Shown: positions 1 to 10,575, numbered from the stretch's first letter. The stretch: DNA of 51,470 bases from Gluconobacter cadivus (GCF_015244745.1 NZ_JABCQI010000013.1:1-51470), one strand, 5' to 3'. The notes: a model not told the origin generated them from the sequence alone. A program made the numbers and translations.

Positions 1-92
1 TCGCACTTACTCACACAGCCAATACCCTGAATTCCCTCACAAAAACCACTTATCCCCATAATCCATTGAGAATCCGAAATGAAGAAAACATG

Positions 93-119
93 AAAAAAGC
101 GCCTTTACGGCGCTTTTTT
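93..119. terminator. Rho-independent terminator, bidirectional
   Basis: AGCGCC/GGCGCT stem with a five-base loop, flanked by A6 on the left and T6 on the right, so it can act on both strands. It lies 26 bases past the clpB stop codon and would end the leftward clpB transcript. Confidence 0.9.
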
Positions 120-144
120 CGATTCAAACCCACTTTTATCGTGG

Positions 145-2745
145 TCAGCCCGCTGAAACGGGCTTTCCATCAATCGTGAGGGCCTTGTCAGTGGCCGAAA
201 CCTTTACGGCTTCACCATCGTGGATGCTTCCTTCAAGCAGCAGGCTGGCCAGCGGGTTCTGGAGGCTGCGCTGAATGACACGCTTGAGCGGACGGGCACC
301 GTAGACAGGATCGTATCCTTCTGCGGCCAGCCACTCAGTTCCCTTCTCGTCCAGTTCCAAATCAATCTTGCGATCTTCCAGCAGCTTCTGGAGACGGCTG
401 ATCTGAATCTTGACGATCCGGTCCATGTCCTTGCGCTGCAGGCGGGAGAACAGGATGATCTCGTCCAGACGATTGAGGAACTCGGGCCGGAAGTGATTCC
501 GTACGACCTGCATGACCTGCGGACGGACCTCATCCACGGATTCACCGTCCGGCAGATTGGCCAAGACTTCAGAGCCAAGGTTGCTGGTCAGGACAATGAT
601 CGTGTTGCGGAAGTCTACCACACGTCCCTGCCCGTCTGTCAGACGTCCGTCATCGAGAACCTGAAGCAGAATATTGAAGATGTCCTCATGGGCCTTCTCC
701 ACCTCATCAAACAGGATCACCTGATAGGGACGACGGCGCACAGCCTCGGTCAGCACACCGCCCTCGTCATAACCGACATAGCCCGGAGGGGCGCCGATCA
801 GACGGGAGACCGCGTGCTTCTCCATGAACTCACTCATGTCGATCCGCAGCAGGGCCTTCTCGTCATCGAACAGGAATTGCGCCAGAGCCTTAGTCAGCTC
901 GGTCTTGCCAACACCCGTCGGGCCGAGGAACAGGAACGAACCAATCGGACGGTTCGGATCCTGAAGCCCCGCGCGGGCCCGGCGGACGGCGTTCGACACG
1001 GCCACAAGAGCCTGCTCCTGCCCGACGACACGATCACGCAGCGTGTCTTCCATGCGGATCAGCTTGGCGCGCTCGCCTTCAAGCATCCGGTCCACCGGCA
1101 CCCCCGTCCAGCGGGACACGACCGAGGCCACCCCCTGATCTGTCACGGTATCAGCGAAAAGTCCGCTTTTCGACGAGGCGTCCTCTTCTTCCTGCGCCTT
1201 GGCGATCTGGGTCTCAAGGTTCGGGATCAGGCCGTACATGAGCTCAGACGCCTTACCGAGATTTCCCTGACGCTGCGCGACCTCCACATCGGAACGGGCC
1301 GTATCGAGCTGTTCCTTCAGCTTCTGGATCGCATTCACCCGATCCTTTTCGGCATGCCATTCGGCGCCCATCGCATCGGATTGCTCTTCCAGATCGGCAA
1401 GTTCAGCTTCCAGCGCGACCAGACGATCCTTCGAGGCGTTATCGTCTTCCTTGCGAATGGCTTCCCGCTCGATCTTGAGCTGAATGATACGGCGGTCGAG
1501 TTCGTCCAGCGCTTCGGGCTTGCTGTCGATCTGCATTCGCAAACGGCTGGCTGCCTCGTCGATCAGATCGATCGCTTTGTCCGGCAGAAAGCGATCCGTG
1601 ATGTAGCGATTGGAGAGGGTTGCGGCCGCAACAATGGCATTGTCCGTAATACGAACGCCGTGATGCAGTTCGTACTTCTCCTTGATGCCACGCAGGATCG
1701 AGATCGTATCGGCCACAGATGGCTCACCCACGAAAACCGGCTGAAAACGACGGGCCAGAGCCGCGTCTTTCTCAATATACTTGCGGTATTCGTCGAGCGT
1801 CGTCGCACCCACGCAATGCAGAGTGCCGCGCGCCAGTTCCGGCTTGATGAGGTTGGACGCGTCCATCGCCCCATCGGACCGACCGGCCCCGACAAGAGTG
1901 TGCATCTCGTCGATGAAGAGAATGATCTCGCCTTCAGCCGTCTCGATTTCCTTGAGAACAGCTTTCAGACGCTCCTCGAACTCACCGCGATATTTGGCAC
2001 CGGCAATCAGCGCGCCCATGTCGAGCGACATCAGCTTCTTGTTGCGCAGAGCTTCAGGCACGTCACCATTGACGATCCGCTGCGCGAGACCCTCAACAAT
2101 GGCCGTTTTGCCCACACCCGGCTCACCGATCAGAACCGGATTATTCTTGCTACGACGGGCCAGAACCTGAATGGTCCGGCGGATTTCCTCATCACGGCCA
2201 ATAACCGGATCGAGCTTGCCAGCCTGCGCGACAGCCGTCACGTCACGGGCGTATTTCTTCAAGGCGTCGAACGTGTTTTCCGCTGAGGCGCTCGTAACGG
2301 TGCGCCCCTTGCGGATTTCCGCAACAGCACGCTCCAGCGCCCCGGCACTGGCCTTGCCATCGACAAGCGCCTTGCCCGCAGCCGTATTGCTGGCGGCAAT
2401 CGCCACAAGCAGACGGTCCTGCGCCACATGACTGTCGCCAGCGACTTTTGCAGCGGATTCCGCACCATCCAACAGACGGGCAAGATCAGGCGTCATCTGG
2501 GGCTGGCCCGCACCGGCACCCTGTACTTTCGGCAACTTTGCAAGCGCGGCGTCATTGGCGGTCTGGACCACCTTCGGATCACCACCCGCTGCGCGGATCA
2601 GACCGGAGGCCGCGCCCTGTTCATCGTCCAGCAGGGCCTTGAGCAGATGCTCCGGCGTCAGCTGCTGGTTGTAGTCCCGAAGCGCAATCGTCTGTGCGGC
2701 CTGAAGAAAGCCCTGGCTGCGTTCGGTAAAATTCTGAATGTCCAT
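145..2745 (-). CDS. clpB: ATP-dependent chaperone ClpB
   Basis: Hsp100 disaggregase of 866 residues, the usual ClpB length. It threads aggregated proteins through a hexameric AAA+ ring together with DnaK/DnaJ/GrpE in the cytoplasm. In order: N-terminal Clp repeats (about 1-145), AAA-1 with Walker A GEPGVGKT near residues 207-214, a long coiled-coil middle domain (about 400-530), and AAA-2 with GPTGVGKT near 605 and the C-terminal D2-small domain. The start at 2745 (MDIQNF) is chosen because it follows an AGGAC ribosome site and matches the ClpB N-terminus. The open frame runs 36 codons further upstream without family similarity. It is transcribed leftward from a candidate sigma-32 promoter that reaches into the upstream reductase gene. 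Confidence 0.97.
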   Translation of the reverse strand: MDIQNFTERSQGFLQAAQTIALRDYNQQLTPEHLLKALLDDEQGAASGLIRAAGGDPKVVQTANDAALAKLPKVQGAGAGQPQMTPDLARLLDGAESAAKVAGDSHVAQDRLLVAIAASNTAAGKALVDGKASAGALERAVAEIRKGRTVTSASAENTFDALKKYARDVTAVAQAGKLDPVIGRDEEIRRTIQVLARRSKNNPVLIGEPGVGKTAIVEGLAQRIVNGDVPEALRNKKLMSLDMGALIAGAKYRGEFEERLKAVLKEIETAEGEIILFIDEMHTLVGAGRSDGAMDASNLIKPELARGTLHCVGATTLDEYRKYIEKDAALARRFQPVFVGEPSVADTISILRGIKEKYELHHGVRITDNAIVAAATLSNRYITDRFLPDKAIDLIDEAASRLRMQIDSKPEALDELDRRIIQLKIEREAIRKEDDNASKDRLVALEAELADLEEQSDAMGAEWHAEKDRVNAIQKLKEQLDTARSDVEVAQRQGNLGKASELMYGLIPNLETQIAKAQEEEDASSKSGLFADTVTDQGVASVVSRWTGVPVDRMLEGERAKLIRMEDTLRDRVVGQEQALVAVSNAVRRARAGLQDPNRPIGSFLFLGPTGVGKTELTKALAQFLFDDEKALLRIDMSEFMEKHAVSRLIGAPPGYVGYDEGGVLTEAVRRRPYQVILFDEVEKAHEDIFNILLQVLDDGRLTDGQGRVVDFRNTIIVLTSNLGSEVLANLPDGESVDEVRPQVMQVVRNHFRPEFLNRLDEIILFSRLQRKDMDRIVKIQISRLQKLLEDRKIDLELDEKGTEWLAAEGYDPVYGARPLKRVIQRSLQNPLASLLLEGSIHDGEAVKVSATDKALTIDGKPVSAG

Positions 2746-2823
2746 AGTCTTTAAAGTCCTCGTATGCCCCGTTGCGGCAGCATTGATGTTCTTGGCCGCC
2801 CCCGGAGGCAGCGGCCTGTGACT

Positions 2824-2854
2824 AATATTTAGGCAGTCATTTTTTCGTTTCAAG
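2824..2854 (-). promoter_or_regulatory. Candidate sigma-32 heat-shock promoter for clpB
   Basis: On the minus strand CTTGAAA (2848-2854) is followed, 17 bases after CTTG, by CCTAAATATT (2824-2833). This resembles the alphaproteobacterial RpoH pattern CTTG-N17-CYTATNT with one mismatch in the -10 core. The -35 box lies in the last codons of the aldo/keto reductase gene. The position about 80-110 bases before the clpB start and the nature of the gene support it. Confidence 0.55.
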
Positions 2855-3922
2855 AGCCTCGCGGAGACGTTTTGCCGGCCCCTGCAACACGAGATCCGCC
2901 TTCGAAAGACGATCGAACGCGTTGCGGTTCTGGTGCCAGTACGGATAGATCAGGTCCGGCGCACTCACATCGTCCAACCTGCGGACCTGCTCCTGCGTGA
3001 GACGAAGCGACGCGGCAGCGAGATTGTCCAGAAGCTGGCTTTCCTTGCGCGCGCCCAGAACCAGCGACGTGATCCCCGGCTTGTGCAGCGTCCAGGCCAG
3101 CGCCACGCGGGCCGCGGAAACACTATGCTCTTCCGCAATCTGCACCAGAACCTCCACCGTATCGTAGAGCTTCTTCAGATCCCGGACTTCCGGCTCCGGC
3201 CAGCCGGAAATGCGGCGGGAATCTTCAGGCGCAGTCTTACCGCGACGGTACTTCCCCGTCAGCAGGCCACAGGCGAGCGGGCTCCAGACCTGAACGCCCA
3301 GCCCCTGATCCACCGCCAGCGGCAGAAGTTCATATTCGGCATCCCGCGCTTCAAGGGAATAATAGAGCTGCTGGCTGACGGGGGCGATCAGACGGTCCCG
3401 CTCGGCAGCGCCCAGCAGCTTCATGGCCTGCCAGCCTGCAAAATTGGAAATGCCCGCATACCGGATCTTGCCCTGATCGCGCAGGGTCTGGAGCGCCTCA
3501 AGCGTTTCTTCAACGGGCGTCAGGCCGTCCCATTCGTGCAGATAATAAAGGTCGATATGATCGCGCCCCAAACGACGCAGACTGTCTTCGCAGGCATTAA
3601 GAATGTGATGGCGCGACAGGCCCTGTTCGTTCGGTCCCTTCCCCGTCGGAAAACGCACCTTGGAGGTCACGAGCAGTTCGCGGCTGCGTCCCTGAAGGAC
3701 CCGCCCCAAGATTTCCTCTGCCTCACCGCCGGAATAGGCGTCCGCCGTATCGAACATGTTCACGCCATGCTCGACGCAAATGTCCACCATCCGCGTGGCT
3801 TCTGCGACGTCCACCTTACCGGTGGCGGCAAAATTGCCCTGCCCGCCGAATGTGACCGATCCGAAATTGAGTGCTGAAATCTTGAGGCCCGAGCGACCAA
3901 GCTGACGATACTGCATATCCAT
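2837..3922 (-). CDS. Aldo/keto reductase
   Basis: NAD(P)H-dependent oxidoreductase of the aldo/keto reductase superfamily, 361 residues, a single TIM barrel. The N-terminus [14 protein letters not shown], the [13 protein letters not shown] segment with the catalytic Asp/Tyr, the Lys in VTSKVRF and the HEWD segment are typical of the YajO/Tas-like (potassium-channel beta-like) branch. The carbonyl substrate cannot be told from sequence. The start at 3922 follows AAGGAG; a second in-frame ATG two codons later (3916) is possible. Same strand as clpB, 91 bases upstream, but clpB appears to have its own promoter. Confidence 0.9.
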   Translation of the reverse strand: MDMQYRQLGRSGLKISALNFGSVTFGGQGNFAATGKVDVAEATRMVDICVEHGVNMFDTADAYSGGEAEEILGRVLQGRSRELLVTSKVRFPTGKGPNEQGLSRHHILNACEDSLRRLGRDHIDLYYLHEWDGLTPVEETLEALQTLRDQGKIRYAGISNFAGWQAMKLLGAAERDRLIAPVSQQLYYSLEARDAEYELLPLAVDQGLGVQVWSPLACGLLTGKYRRGKTAPEDSRRISGWPEPEVRDLKKLYDTVEVLVQIAEEHSVSAARVALAWTLHKPGITSLVLGARKESQLLDNLAAASLRLTQEQVRRLDDVSAPDLIYPYWHQNRNAFDRLSKADLVLQGPAKRLREALETKK

Positions 3923-4114
3923 CAGGCTCCTTCTTGCTGAGACGTAGTGCAATGCAGAACACACGAACCCGGAATCGGTCCCGGTAAAATCGCCCCCGCT
4001 CTCGAAAACGTGAGAGGGTTGCGCAGATCCCTTCCGCACACCCTGTTCACAAACGACGCCCCGGTCCATGATCGACGTCAAAATCCTGCCCGCCGTCATT
4101 CTTTTGGAGATGCA

Positions 4115-6322
4115 ATGCCCTCAAATCCCCTTCGTCGCGCCCTTATGGCCTGCGCCCTCATCTCTCCAGTGCTGTCCGCCGGAATTGCCAATGCCGCCGA
4201 TCCCGCGGCCTGCATGCTCGATCTCGCCAAGACCCGGAACGGTACGCTTGGCCTGCCGAACCACGCGGAAATCACGCCGGACGGTCACTCCGTCCTGTTC
4301 CTGCGTTCGGGACCTTTCGACACGCATCTGCATCTCTATCGCTACGACCTGCCGGATCATGCCATTCATGAACTGGCTGCCCCGGCATCGGGGCCGGAAC
4401 ATCTGTCGGTCGAAGAGAAGGCCCGGCGCGAACGGGCACGCCAGAGTATGTCCGGCATCACCGACTATCAGATGAGCGAAGACGGCGGCACGGTTCTCGC
4501 CTCACAAGGTGGGCAGCTCGAACGCATCGCTACGGATGACGGCCGCGTCACACCGGTCGAGGGGCAATGGATCGCGCCACGCCTCTCGCCGGACGGGCTG
4601 AGCCTCGCCGCAGTGCGGGATAATGACCTTTATAGTGTCGATCTGGTCAGCGGACGTGAAACGCGCCTGACAACCGGCGGTAGTGACACTCTAAGCCATG
4701 GCCTCGCCGAATTCGCCGCAGCCGAGGAACTGGAACGCGCAGACGGTGCCTGGTGGTCGCCGGACAGCAAGACCATCCTGTTCGAGGAAGCCGATAACAG
4801 CGACGTCGAAAAGCACTACATCACCGACCCCGAAACCCCGCAGGCCGAACCCGTCATCTTCCGCTATCCCCGCGCGGGCACGAACAACGCCAAGACGCGC
4901 TTCGGCCTGGTGGACGCCAAAGGTGGCCCGATCCGCTGGATTTCATGGGACCACGACGCATGGCCCTATCTCGGTCGCGTCGTCTGGCGGAAGAATGCCC
5001 CCCTCGCCATCGTCCTGCTCAACCGCGAACAGACGAAAGAACAGCTTCTCACGATCGATCCCGCGACCACCAACACCCATGTCCTCCTGGAACAGTCCGA
5101 CCCGGCCTGGATTGAACTGGACCCGCGCGCCGCATCCGGCGGCCACAACCTGCCGGTCTTCCTTGACAACAACGCAGGCTTTCTCTGGGCCGCGGACCGC
5201 GGCAAGGACTGGCAGCTCGAACTCCACGCCCCGGACGGAAAGCTCGAGCGTGTCCTGACGCCACCCGGCCTGTCCTATATCGCCCTCAACGACTACGACG
5301 CTGAACACAACGCCCTCACGCTCACAGTCCGCGCCAACCGGCTGGACAACGAAGTCGTGCATATCGATCTGAAAACCGGGGCCGTCACGCCGTTCGTGAC
5401 GGAGCGCGGTATTCACAACATCCATGTCACCAACGGCACGCACACGGCCATGGTGGATACGTTCGCCAGTGCCGCCGGTACGCGCCAAACGCTGGTGCGG
5501 GATACGGCAGGTCATGTCGTGGCGACACTTCCGGGCGTGGCCCAGCCCCCAAAACTTCCGGTTCATGTCGAGTTCACGACCGCAGGGGCGCGTGATCTGG
5601 ACGCCGCCATCATCCGGCCGGACAATTTCAGCCCTTCAAAACATTATCCGGTCGTGCTGTCCGTCTATGCCGGGCCGGGATCTAAAATGGTTCACGACAC
5701 GCCAACCTCCTATCTTGATGACCAGTGCCTCGCCAATCAGGGCTATATCGTCGTCACGCTCGACGGACGTGGAACGCCGGGGCGCGATCATGATTTCGAG
5801 CGGGCCATCAAGGGCAACCTGATCGACCTGCCGCTTCAGGACCAGATCGATGGTCTTCAGGCGCTCGGCAAGCGCCATCATGAAATGGACCTCTCCCGCG
5901 TTGGCGTGCATGGCTGGTCTTTTGGCGGCTATTTCACCGCCATGGCGACCATCCGCCGTCCGGATGTGTTCAAGGTCGGCGTGGCGGGCGCACCGCCGGT
6001 CGATTTCGCGGATTACGACACGGCCTATACCGAGCGTTATCTCGCCACCCCGCAGCATGACCCGGAAGGCTATCGCAAAAGCAATGTCCTGACCTACGCC
6101 AATACGCTTAAACAGCCGCTTCTGCTCATGCACGGCATCACGGATGACAACGTCTATTTTGAGAACACCATGAAGCTGACGCAGGCCCTGCTCCACGCGG
6201 GCAAGCCCTATGACCTGCTGCTGCTACCGGGCACGCATATGCTGCCCGACCCCGTCATTCGCGCCCGCGTAGCCCAGCGACGTGAGCAGTTCCTGCACAC
6301 GGTTCTTCAGCCCGGAAAATAA
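4115..6322 (+). CDS. Secreted S9 family dipeptidyl peptidase (DPP IV type)
   Basis: Prolyl oligopeptidase family serine peptidase of 735 residues, expected to clip dipeptides from peptides in the periplasm. A Sec signal peptide (about residues 1-28, ending GIANA-AD) leads into an N-terminal beta-propeller. This carries the EE pair in EFAAAEELER that binds the substrate N-terminus in DPP IV enzymes (subfamily S9B). The C-terminal alpha/beta hydrolase has Ser602 in GWSFGGY, Asp677 in TDDNVYFENT and His708 in GTHMLPDP, a complete triad. The start at 4115 is chosen for the upstream GGAG and because the signal peptide begins there. Divergent from the reductase gene. Confidence 0.92.
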   Translation: MPSNPLRRALMACALISPVLSAGIANAADPAACMLDLAKTRNGTLGLPNHAEITPDGHSVLFLRSGPFDTHLHLYRYDLPDHAIHELAAPASGPEHLSVEEKARRERARQSMSGITDYQMSEDGGTVLASQGGQLERIATDDGRVTPVEGQWIAPRLSPDGLSLAAVRDNDLYSVDLVSGRETRLTTGGSDTLSHGLAEFAAAEELERADGAWWSPDSKTILFEEADNSDVEKHYITDPETPQAEPVIFRYPRAGTNNAKTRFGLVDAKGGPIRWISWDHDAWPYLGRVVWRKNAPLAIVLLNREQTKEQLLTIDPATTNTHVLLEQSDPAWIELDPRAASGGHNLPVFLDNNAGFLWAADRGKDWQLELHAPDGKLERVLTPPGLSYIALNDYDAEHNALTLTVRANRLDNEVVHIDLKTGAVTPFVTERGIHNIHVTNGTHTAMVDTFASAAGTRQTLVRDTAGHVVATLPGVAQPPKLPVHVEFTTAGARDLDAAIIRPDNFSPSKHYPVVLSVYAGPGSKMVHDTPTSYLDDQCLANQGYIVVTLDGRGTPGRDHDFERAIKGNLIDLPLQDQIDGLQALGKRHHEMDLSRVGVHGWSFGGYFTAMATIRRPDVFKVGVAGAPPVDFADYDTAYTERYLATPQHDPEGYRKSNVLTYANTLKQPLLLMHGITDDNVYFENTMKLTQALLHAGKPYDLLLLPGTHMLPDPVIRARVAQRREQFLHTVLQPGK

Positions 6323-6331
6323 TCACGACAT

Positions 6332-6367
6332 AAAAAAGGACCGGATCACGCGATCCGGCCCTTTTTT
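6332..6367. terminator. Rho-independent terminator, bidirectional
   Basis: CCGGATC/GATCCGG stem flanked by A6 and T6, between the convergent peptidase and glutaredoxin genes. It probably serves both. Confidence 0.9.
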
Positions 6368-6385
6368 ATGGAAATATCGCTGCGC

Positions 6386-7039
6386 TCAGACGGCAATATC
6401 GTCGAACAGTTCCACACCGGACCGTACTGCCATGGCCTGTCGGTAGGCCTCGATCTCAGGGGGATAAACCACCCCACGGATCAGCGAGAGGCTGTGCAGA
6501 TGCGCGAACAGATGGATATCGTCCGTGGAGAGTTCGCCATTTACGGCCTCGGCCGAACGGATCAGCGGCGCCAGATCTTTCAGCAGTGCATTGAGCTGCG
6601 TCAGTTCTTCAGTCTTCTCTTCCAGAAGTGCGCTGAAGGCGCCGACGGAAGGCTCCTTGCGGCGGATAAATCCGGCGCGTGCGGAGGTGGTGCCGAACTC
6701 CGGCAGCGGGGCGGCGGCAGCGCGCGGAAGGAACAGGCGATAAAGGGGCGCGGCGGCCTTCTGGAGCCAGGCCGTAATCTCCGGACGCGTGTCTCCCGTC
6801 AGAACGGGCGTTCCGATCCCATCGATATGCGTAACGATATCCATGCTTTCAGGCATGGAATGTCCGTTTTCTTCTAGGATGGGAACGACCTTGCGACCCA
6901 CCATACGGACCGGACCATCCACATCGTCATTCAGCAGGATGCGCTTTTCATAGGGGATCTTTTTGACCCCGAAGATCATCCGCGCCTTCGTGCAGAACGG
7001 GCAATGTTCATAAATGTAGAGGATATAGGGTGCGCTCAT
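6386..7039 (-). CDS. grxB: Glutaredoxin 2
   Basis: Cytoplasmic glutaredoxin of the large GrxB type (217 residues), which reduces protein and glutathione disulfides. A thioredoxin-fold N-terminal domain holds the active site EHCPFCTKAR (Cys13, Cys16) and the VVPIL cis-Pro segment. An all-helical GST-like C-terminal domain (about 85-217) follows. GrxB is normally about 215 residues, so it is full length. The start follows AGGAAGG. It is 30 bases downstream of the yqgE-like gene on the same strand, so the two may be co-transcribed. Confidence 0.93.
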   Translation of the reverse strand: MSAPYILYIYEHCPFCTKARMIFGVKKIPYEKRILLNDDVDGPVRMVGRKVVPILEENGHSMPESMDIVTHIDGIGTPVLTGDTRPEITAWLQKAAAPLYRLFLPRAAAAPLPEFGTTSARAGFIRRKEPSVGAFSALLEEKTEELTQLNALLKDLAPLIRSAEAVNGELSTDDIHLFAHLHSLSLIRGVVYPPEIEAYRQAMAVRSGVELFDDIAV

Positions 7040-7069
7040 GCTGCCTTCCTGTGTCTGACGGCTGCCTTC

Positions 7070-7708
7070 TCAGGCTTCTCCGACTGATGAAGAAAAAAGA
7101 AGCGGGTCGATCTCGATGGCGTCCAGAGCCTGTCGCCATTTCTTTGTATGGTCGGCGCCAAACACGATCTCATTGCTTGCCGGTGCCACAAACCACGAAC
7201 TGTCCCGTAGGATTTCCTGTTCAAGCTGGCCCGGTGCCCAGGCCGCATGTCCGAGGGCCAGCATCGCCTGTTTCGGTCCGCGTCCGGCAGCGATTTCGCG
7301 CAGGATATCCAGACTGGCGGTCAGAGTCGTGTGCCCATCAACGGCCAGACTGCCCTCCCCTGCCCAGTCCGCCGAGTGCAGGACAAAACCGCGTGAATGC
7401 TCGACCGGACCGCCCATACACACGCCGATCCGGCGTTCCGGCGGATTGGGATCGATTCCAAGCTGCGCGAACAGATCGTCCAGCCCCGGCTGCGCGAGAC
7501 GCTTGTTGACGATCAGCCCCATCGCCCCGTCCTGCTCCGAATGGGCGCAGAGATAGATCACGGTCCGCTCAAAAAACGTCTCCGCCAGCGCAGGTGCCGC
7601 CACGAGCAACTGCCCCGTAAGGCCTGCCTCTTTGCCCATCGCTGTCACAGCAGGGTCCGTCAGGTTGTCATTGCGTCCATCGAGTGTTTTTTTCATGCCT
7701 GCCAACAT
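7070..7708 (-). CDS. YqgE/AlgH family protein (UPF0301)
   Basis: Member of the YqgE/AlgH family (about 190 residues in most species; 212 here). It has TGQLLVAAPAL near the N-terminus, GAMGLIVNK, the PVEHSRGFVLHS segment and ALGHAAWAPGQLE, all family hallmarks. The biochemical role is not established; AlgH was named as an alginate regulator in Pseudomonas. The start at 7708 is chosen because AGGAAGGG lies eight bases upstream. ATG at 7696 is an alternative. Divergent from the short-chain dehydrogenase gene. Confidence 0.9.
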   Translation of the reverse strand: MLAGMKKTLDGRNDNLTDPAVTAMGKEAGLTGQLLVAAPALAETFFERTVIYLCAHSEQDGAMGLIVNKRLAQPGLDDLFAQLGIDPNPPERRIGVCMGGPVEHSRGFVLHSADWAGEGSLAVDGHTTLTASLDILREIAAGRGPKQAMLALGHAAWAPGQLEQEILRDSSWFVAPASNEIVFGADHTKKWRQALDAIEIDPLLFSSSVGEA

Positions 7709-7839
7709 GGGTGCATCCCTTCCTGTATTGCAAGCGTTTGCCTTCAGGAGTGTTAATGACATCCAATGTCACTGACCTGAGCCCCGTACCGCCCACGAAC
7801 CGCCCCTGCCGGGTGCGGACTGTCCGTCTGGAGATTGTC

Positions 7840-8595
7840 ATGCCTCTCACCGTCCTCGTCACCGGCGCCACCGCAGGTTTCGGCCATGCCATTGCAACAC
7901 GGCTTGTCCGCGAAGGCCATCGCGTCATCGCCACCGGCCGCCGCAAGGAGCGGCTCGAAGCCCTCAAGGACGAACTGGGCGAGAGCGTTCTGCCCTTCAC
8001 GCTCGATATGACCAACCGTGACGCCCTGCGTGCCCTGCCCGCCGCACTGCCCGAGGACTGGCAGGATATCGACGTTCTGGTGAACAATGCCGGTCTTGCC
8101 CTCGGCATGGAACCGGCACAGGACGCCGAACCCGACAACTGGGAATCCATGATCGCCACCAATGTTTCGGGCGTTGTCGAACTGACCCGGGCGCTTCTGG
8201 CGGGCATGGTCCAGCGCAATACGGGCTACATCATCGCTCTGGGCAGCACGGCCGGGACCTATCCCTATACCGGCGGGAACGTCTATGGCGCGACCAAAGC
8301 CTTCGTTCACCAGTTTACCCAGAATCTCCGCACGGATCTGCTCGGCACCCGCATCCGCGTGACCAATATCGAACCTGGCCTGTGTGGGGGTAGCGAATTC
8401 AGCAACGTGCGTCTGGGTGACGACGCCAAGGCAGCAGCCGTTTACAAGGACACAACGCCCCTGACCCCGGAAGACATTGCCGGAACGGTCTCCTGGCTCA
8501 TTGGTCTGCCGTGGCATGTGAATGTCAATTATCTGGAAATGATGCCGGTCTGTCAGGCCTCGGGCGGTCTTGCGGTCAACCGTCATGTCGGTTGA
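7840..8595 (+). CDS. Short-chain dehydrogenase, YdfG-like
   Basis: NADP-dependent SDR of 251 residues. The N-terminal TGATAGFG is the nucleotide-binding glycine motif. NNAGLAL, the catalytic Ser in LGSTAG and YGATK (Tyr/Lys) follow. NIEPGLCGGSEFSNVR closely resembles the same segment of E. coli YdfG, which reduces 3-hydroxy acids and malonic semialdehyde, so a 3-hydroxy-acid/semialdehyde role is likely. The start is chosen at MPLTVLVTG with GGAG upstream. Its last 11 bases overlap the polyphosphate kinase gene, suggesting translational coupling. Confidence 0.92.
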   Translation: MPLTVLVTGATAGFGHAIATRLVREGHRVIATGRRKERLEALKDELGESVLPFTLDMTNRDALRALPAALPEDWQDIDVLVNNAGLALGMEPAQDAEPDNWESMIATNVSGVVELTRALLAGMVQRNTGYIIALGSTAGTYPYTGGNVYGATKAFVHQFTQNLRTDLLGTRIRVTNIEPGLCGGSEFSNVRLGDDAKAAAVYKDTTPLTPEDIAGTVSWLIGLPWHVNVNYLEMMPVCQASGGLAVNRHVG

Positions 8596-9463
8596 AATCG
8601 GCCTCCCCCCACAGCTTCGCATTACGGACGGGAAAAAATTCCGCCTGTCCTCCATACCGACGAATGACAAACTCGGTCGTCAGAAGAACGAGTCCCGTAC
8701 CCGTATCCGCGACTGCGTGGACCGGATGTCCGTCCTGCAACAGCGTCTCGCGGCCTATGCGACGCATGGCATCCTCGTCGTTCTTCAGGGCATGGACACT
8801 GCAGGTAAGGACGGCGCGATCCGGCACGCATTCTCGGGCCTGAACCCGCAGGGCGTGCATGTTACGTCCTTCAAGGCCCCTGCCGGAATTTCGACACGCC
8901 ATGACGATCTGTGGCGCATCCATCTCGCCGTCCCGTCACGCGGCGAGATCGGCATTTTCAACCGCAGCCATTATGAAGACGTTCTGGTGGAGCGCGTTCA
9001 TCCGGACATGGTCCGGGCCCGCGGGCTCAATCCGGATCTTCCGGATTTCTGGGACCACCGTTTGCAGGATCTGCGGAACTTCGAGAGCTATCTGCACCGG
9101 CAAAACATCATCGTCCTCAAGCTGTTCCTCCATATTTCGCCGGAAGAGCAGCGACTTCGGCTGCTCAAGCGACTGGACCATCCGGAAAAACGCTGGAAAT
9201 TCAGTCCTTCCGACATCAAGGAGCGTGAGTTCTGGCCGCATTATACCGCCGCTTACGAAGAGGCCATCCGCGCGACCTCAACGCCGGAAGCTCCCTGGAT
9301 CGTCATTCCATCGGACCATAAATGGCTTGCCCGCGTGCTCGTGGCCGAAGCGCTGCTGGACACACTCGAAAGCCTGCATCTGAAGGAACCGGAACAGAAA
9401 CTCTCCGATTCCCTCCGCGATGCCCAACAGGCCCTGCTCAAAGGTGCGGCCAAAACCGTCTGA
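8585..9463 (+). CDS. Polyphosphate kinase 2 family protein
   Basis: PPK2 enzyme of 292 residues that moves phosphate between polyphosphate and nucleotides in the cytoplasm. Walker A is GMDTAGKDG (69-77). The lid and metal-binding motifs FNRSHYEDVLVERVHP and KFSPSDIKEREFWPHY are characteristic of single-domain PPK2. Whether it prefers NMP, NDP or NTP is not readable from these motifs. The start at 8585 overlaps the SDR stop by 11 bases; a clear ribosome site is lacking, consistent with coupling to the SDR. The glycosyltransferase gene follows nine bases after its stop. Confidence 0.93.
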   Translation: MSVEIGLPPQLRITDGKKFRLSSIPTNDKLGRQKNESRTRIRDCVDRMSVLQQRLAAYATHGILVVLQGMDTAGKDGAIRHAFSGLNPQGVHVTSFKAPAGISTRHDDLWRIHLAVPSRGEIGIFNRSHYEDVLVERVHPDMVRARGLNPDLPDFWDHRLQDLRNFESYLHRQNIIVLKLFLHISPEEQRLRLLKRLDHPEKRWKFSPSDIKEREFWPHYTAAYEEAIRATSTPEAPWIVIPSDHKWLARVLVAEALLDTLESLHLKEPEQKLSDSLRDAQQALLKGAAKTV

Positions 9464-9471
9464 GCCAGACC

Positions 9472-10575
9472 ATGCAGATTTTCTCCCGTTTCAGGCGCTT
9501 TCTACCTCCACCAGCCGGACTCTCCGGTCTGGCGGAGATTGCCCGAAGCGTGACCATGCTCGAAACCTGCCCGGTGAAGTGCGTCTCTTCGTCGGGCCTG
9601 TCCGACCTTCCCCATCCGGAGCGAAATCCGTTTCGGGACTGGGAGAGCATGCCGGTCACGGTCCAGCACTATGCTCTGCGCAATATCGTGCTGGACCAAC
9701 CCCTGATGACCCTGCTGCATGCAGGCCACCCCGTCTCCGACACAGCCTATGTCCAGCCCCCGGATGCTGTCCGCGCCCTGACGCTGCGCCCGGCCGACAT
9801 GATAAGCTGCCCGTCTTTCAAGGGCCTTACGGCAAGTTGCGTCGATCACTGGGCTTCGAATTACTATCACTGGGTCGCCCATACGATCCCGACCCTGCAC
9901 GTCCTGTCCCTACAGGATAAGGCCGTTCGCCTTGTCCTGCCCGAACACATGCACCGCTGGCAGTTCGAGACGCTGGAGCTCTTCGGCCTGACATCCGACG
10001 CCCATATCCGCCTGCAACAGGGGCACCAGTACGCGTTCAAAACTCTGGATTACATCACCTTCGTCAATGGAAGCGCGGATTTTGCCATCTCGGACCTTTC
10101 ACGTGCCGCCTATGCCCGTCTTCGACAGGCCGTGGGCGTCTCAGGCAAATCCACGGGTCGGCGGCTGTATATCGAGCGCGGAGCCTCGGCCAACCGGCAT
10201 GTTCCCAACGAAGCCGAAATGGCGGACGCATTGGAAAAACTCGGTTTTGAGCTTGTCCGCCCCGAAACCTTGTCCCTGACCGAACAGATCCGTCTGTTCA
10301 GCGAAGCCGAAATGGTTATGGGCATGCTCGGCGCCGGGATGGCCAATATCGCCTGGTGTCAGCCGGGAACCCTCGTTTACGAACTCGTTCCGTCCCACCA
10401 CGTCAACCCGTGTTTCGCCGCGATGGCGACACAGGGTGGCCTGCGCTACTGGGCCGATGTCTTTCAGACGGGTGCCGCACAGGAAAACCATACAGACAAT
10501 GCTTTAATCCCGCTCCCCGTCACAGATATCCTTGACCGCGTCCGGGATCTAACCGCCCGCCTGCCTCAGACCTAA
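9472..10575 (+). CDS. Glycosyltransferase family 61 protein (DUF563)
   Basis: Protein of 367 residues with the GT61/DUF563 hallmarks YYHWVAHTIPTLHVL in the centre and MGMLGAGMANIAW near residue 290. No signal peptide or membrane segment is evident, so it is probably a cytoplasmic transferase for a capsule, LPS or exopolysaccharide sugar. Donor and acceptor are unknown. It lies eight bases after the PPK2 gene, in an apparent SDR-ppk2-GT61 operon closed by a strong terminator. Confidence 0.85.
   Translation: MQIFSRFRRFLPPPAGLSGLAEIARSVTMLETCPVKCVSSSGLSDLPHPERNPFRDWESMPVTVQHYALRNIVLDQPLMTLLHAGHPVSDTAYVQPPDAVRALTLRPADMISCPSFKGLTASCVDHWASNYYHWVAHTIPTLHVLSLQDKAVRLVLPEHMHRWQFETLELFGLTSDAHIRLQQGHQYAFKTLDYITFVNGSADFAISDLSRAAYARLRQAVGVSGKSTGRRLYIERGASANRHVPNEAEMADALEKLGFELVRPETLSLTEQIRLFSEAEMVMGMLGAGMANIAWCQPGTLVYELVPSHHVNPCFAAMATQGGLRYWADVFQTGAAQENHTDNALIPLPVTDILDRVRDLTARLPQT

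Noticed and set aside
220-2286. 688-residue open frame antisense to clpB
   Set aside because: Shadow of the GC-rich clpB codon pattern; His/Arg/Gln-rich translation with no domain and no ribosome site.
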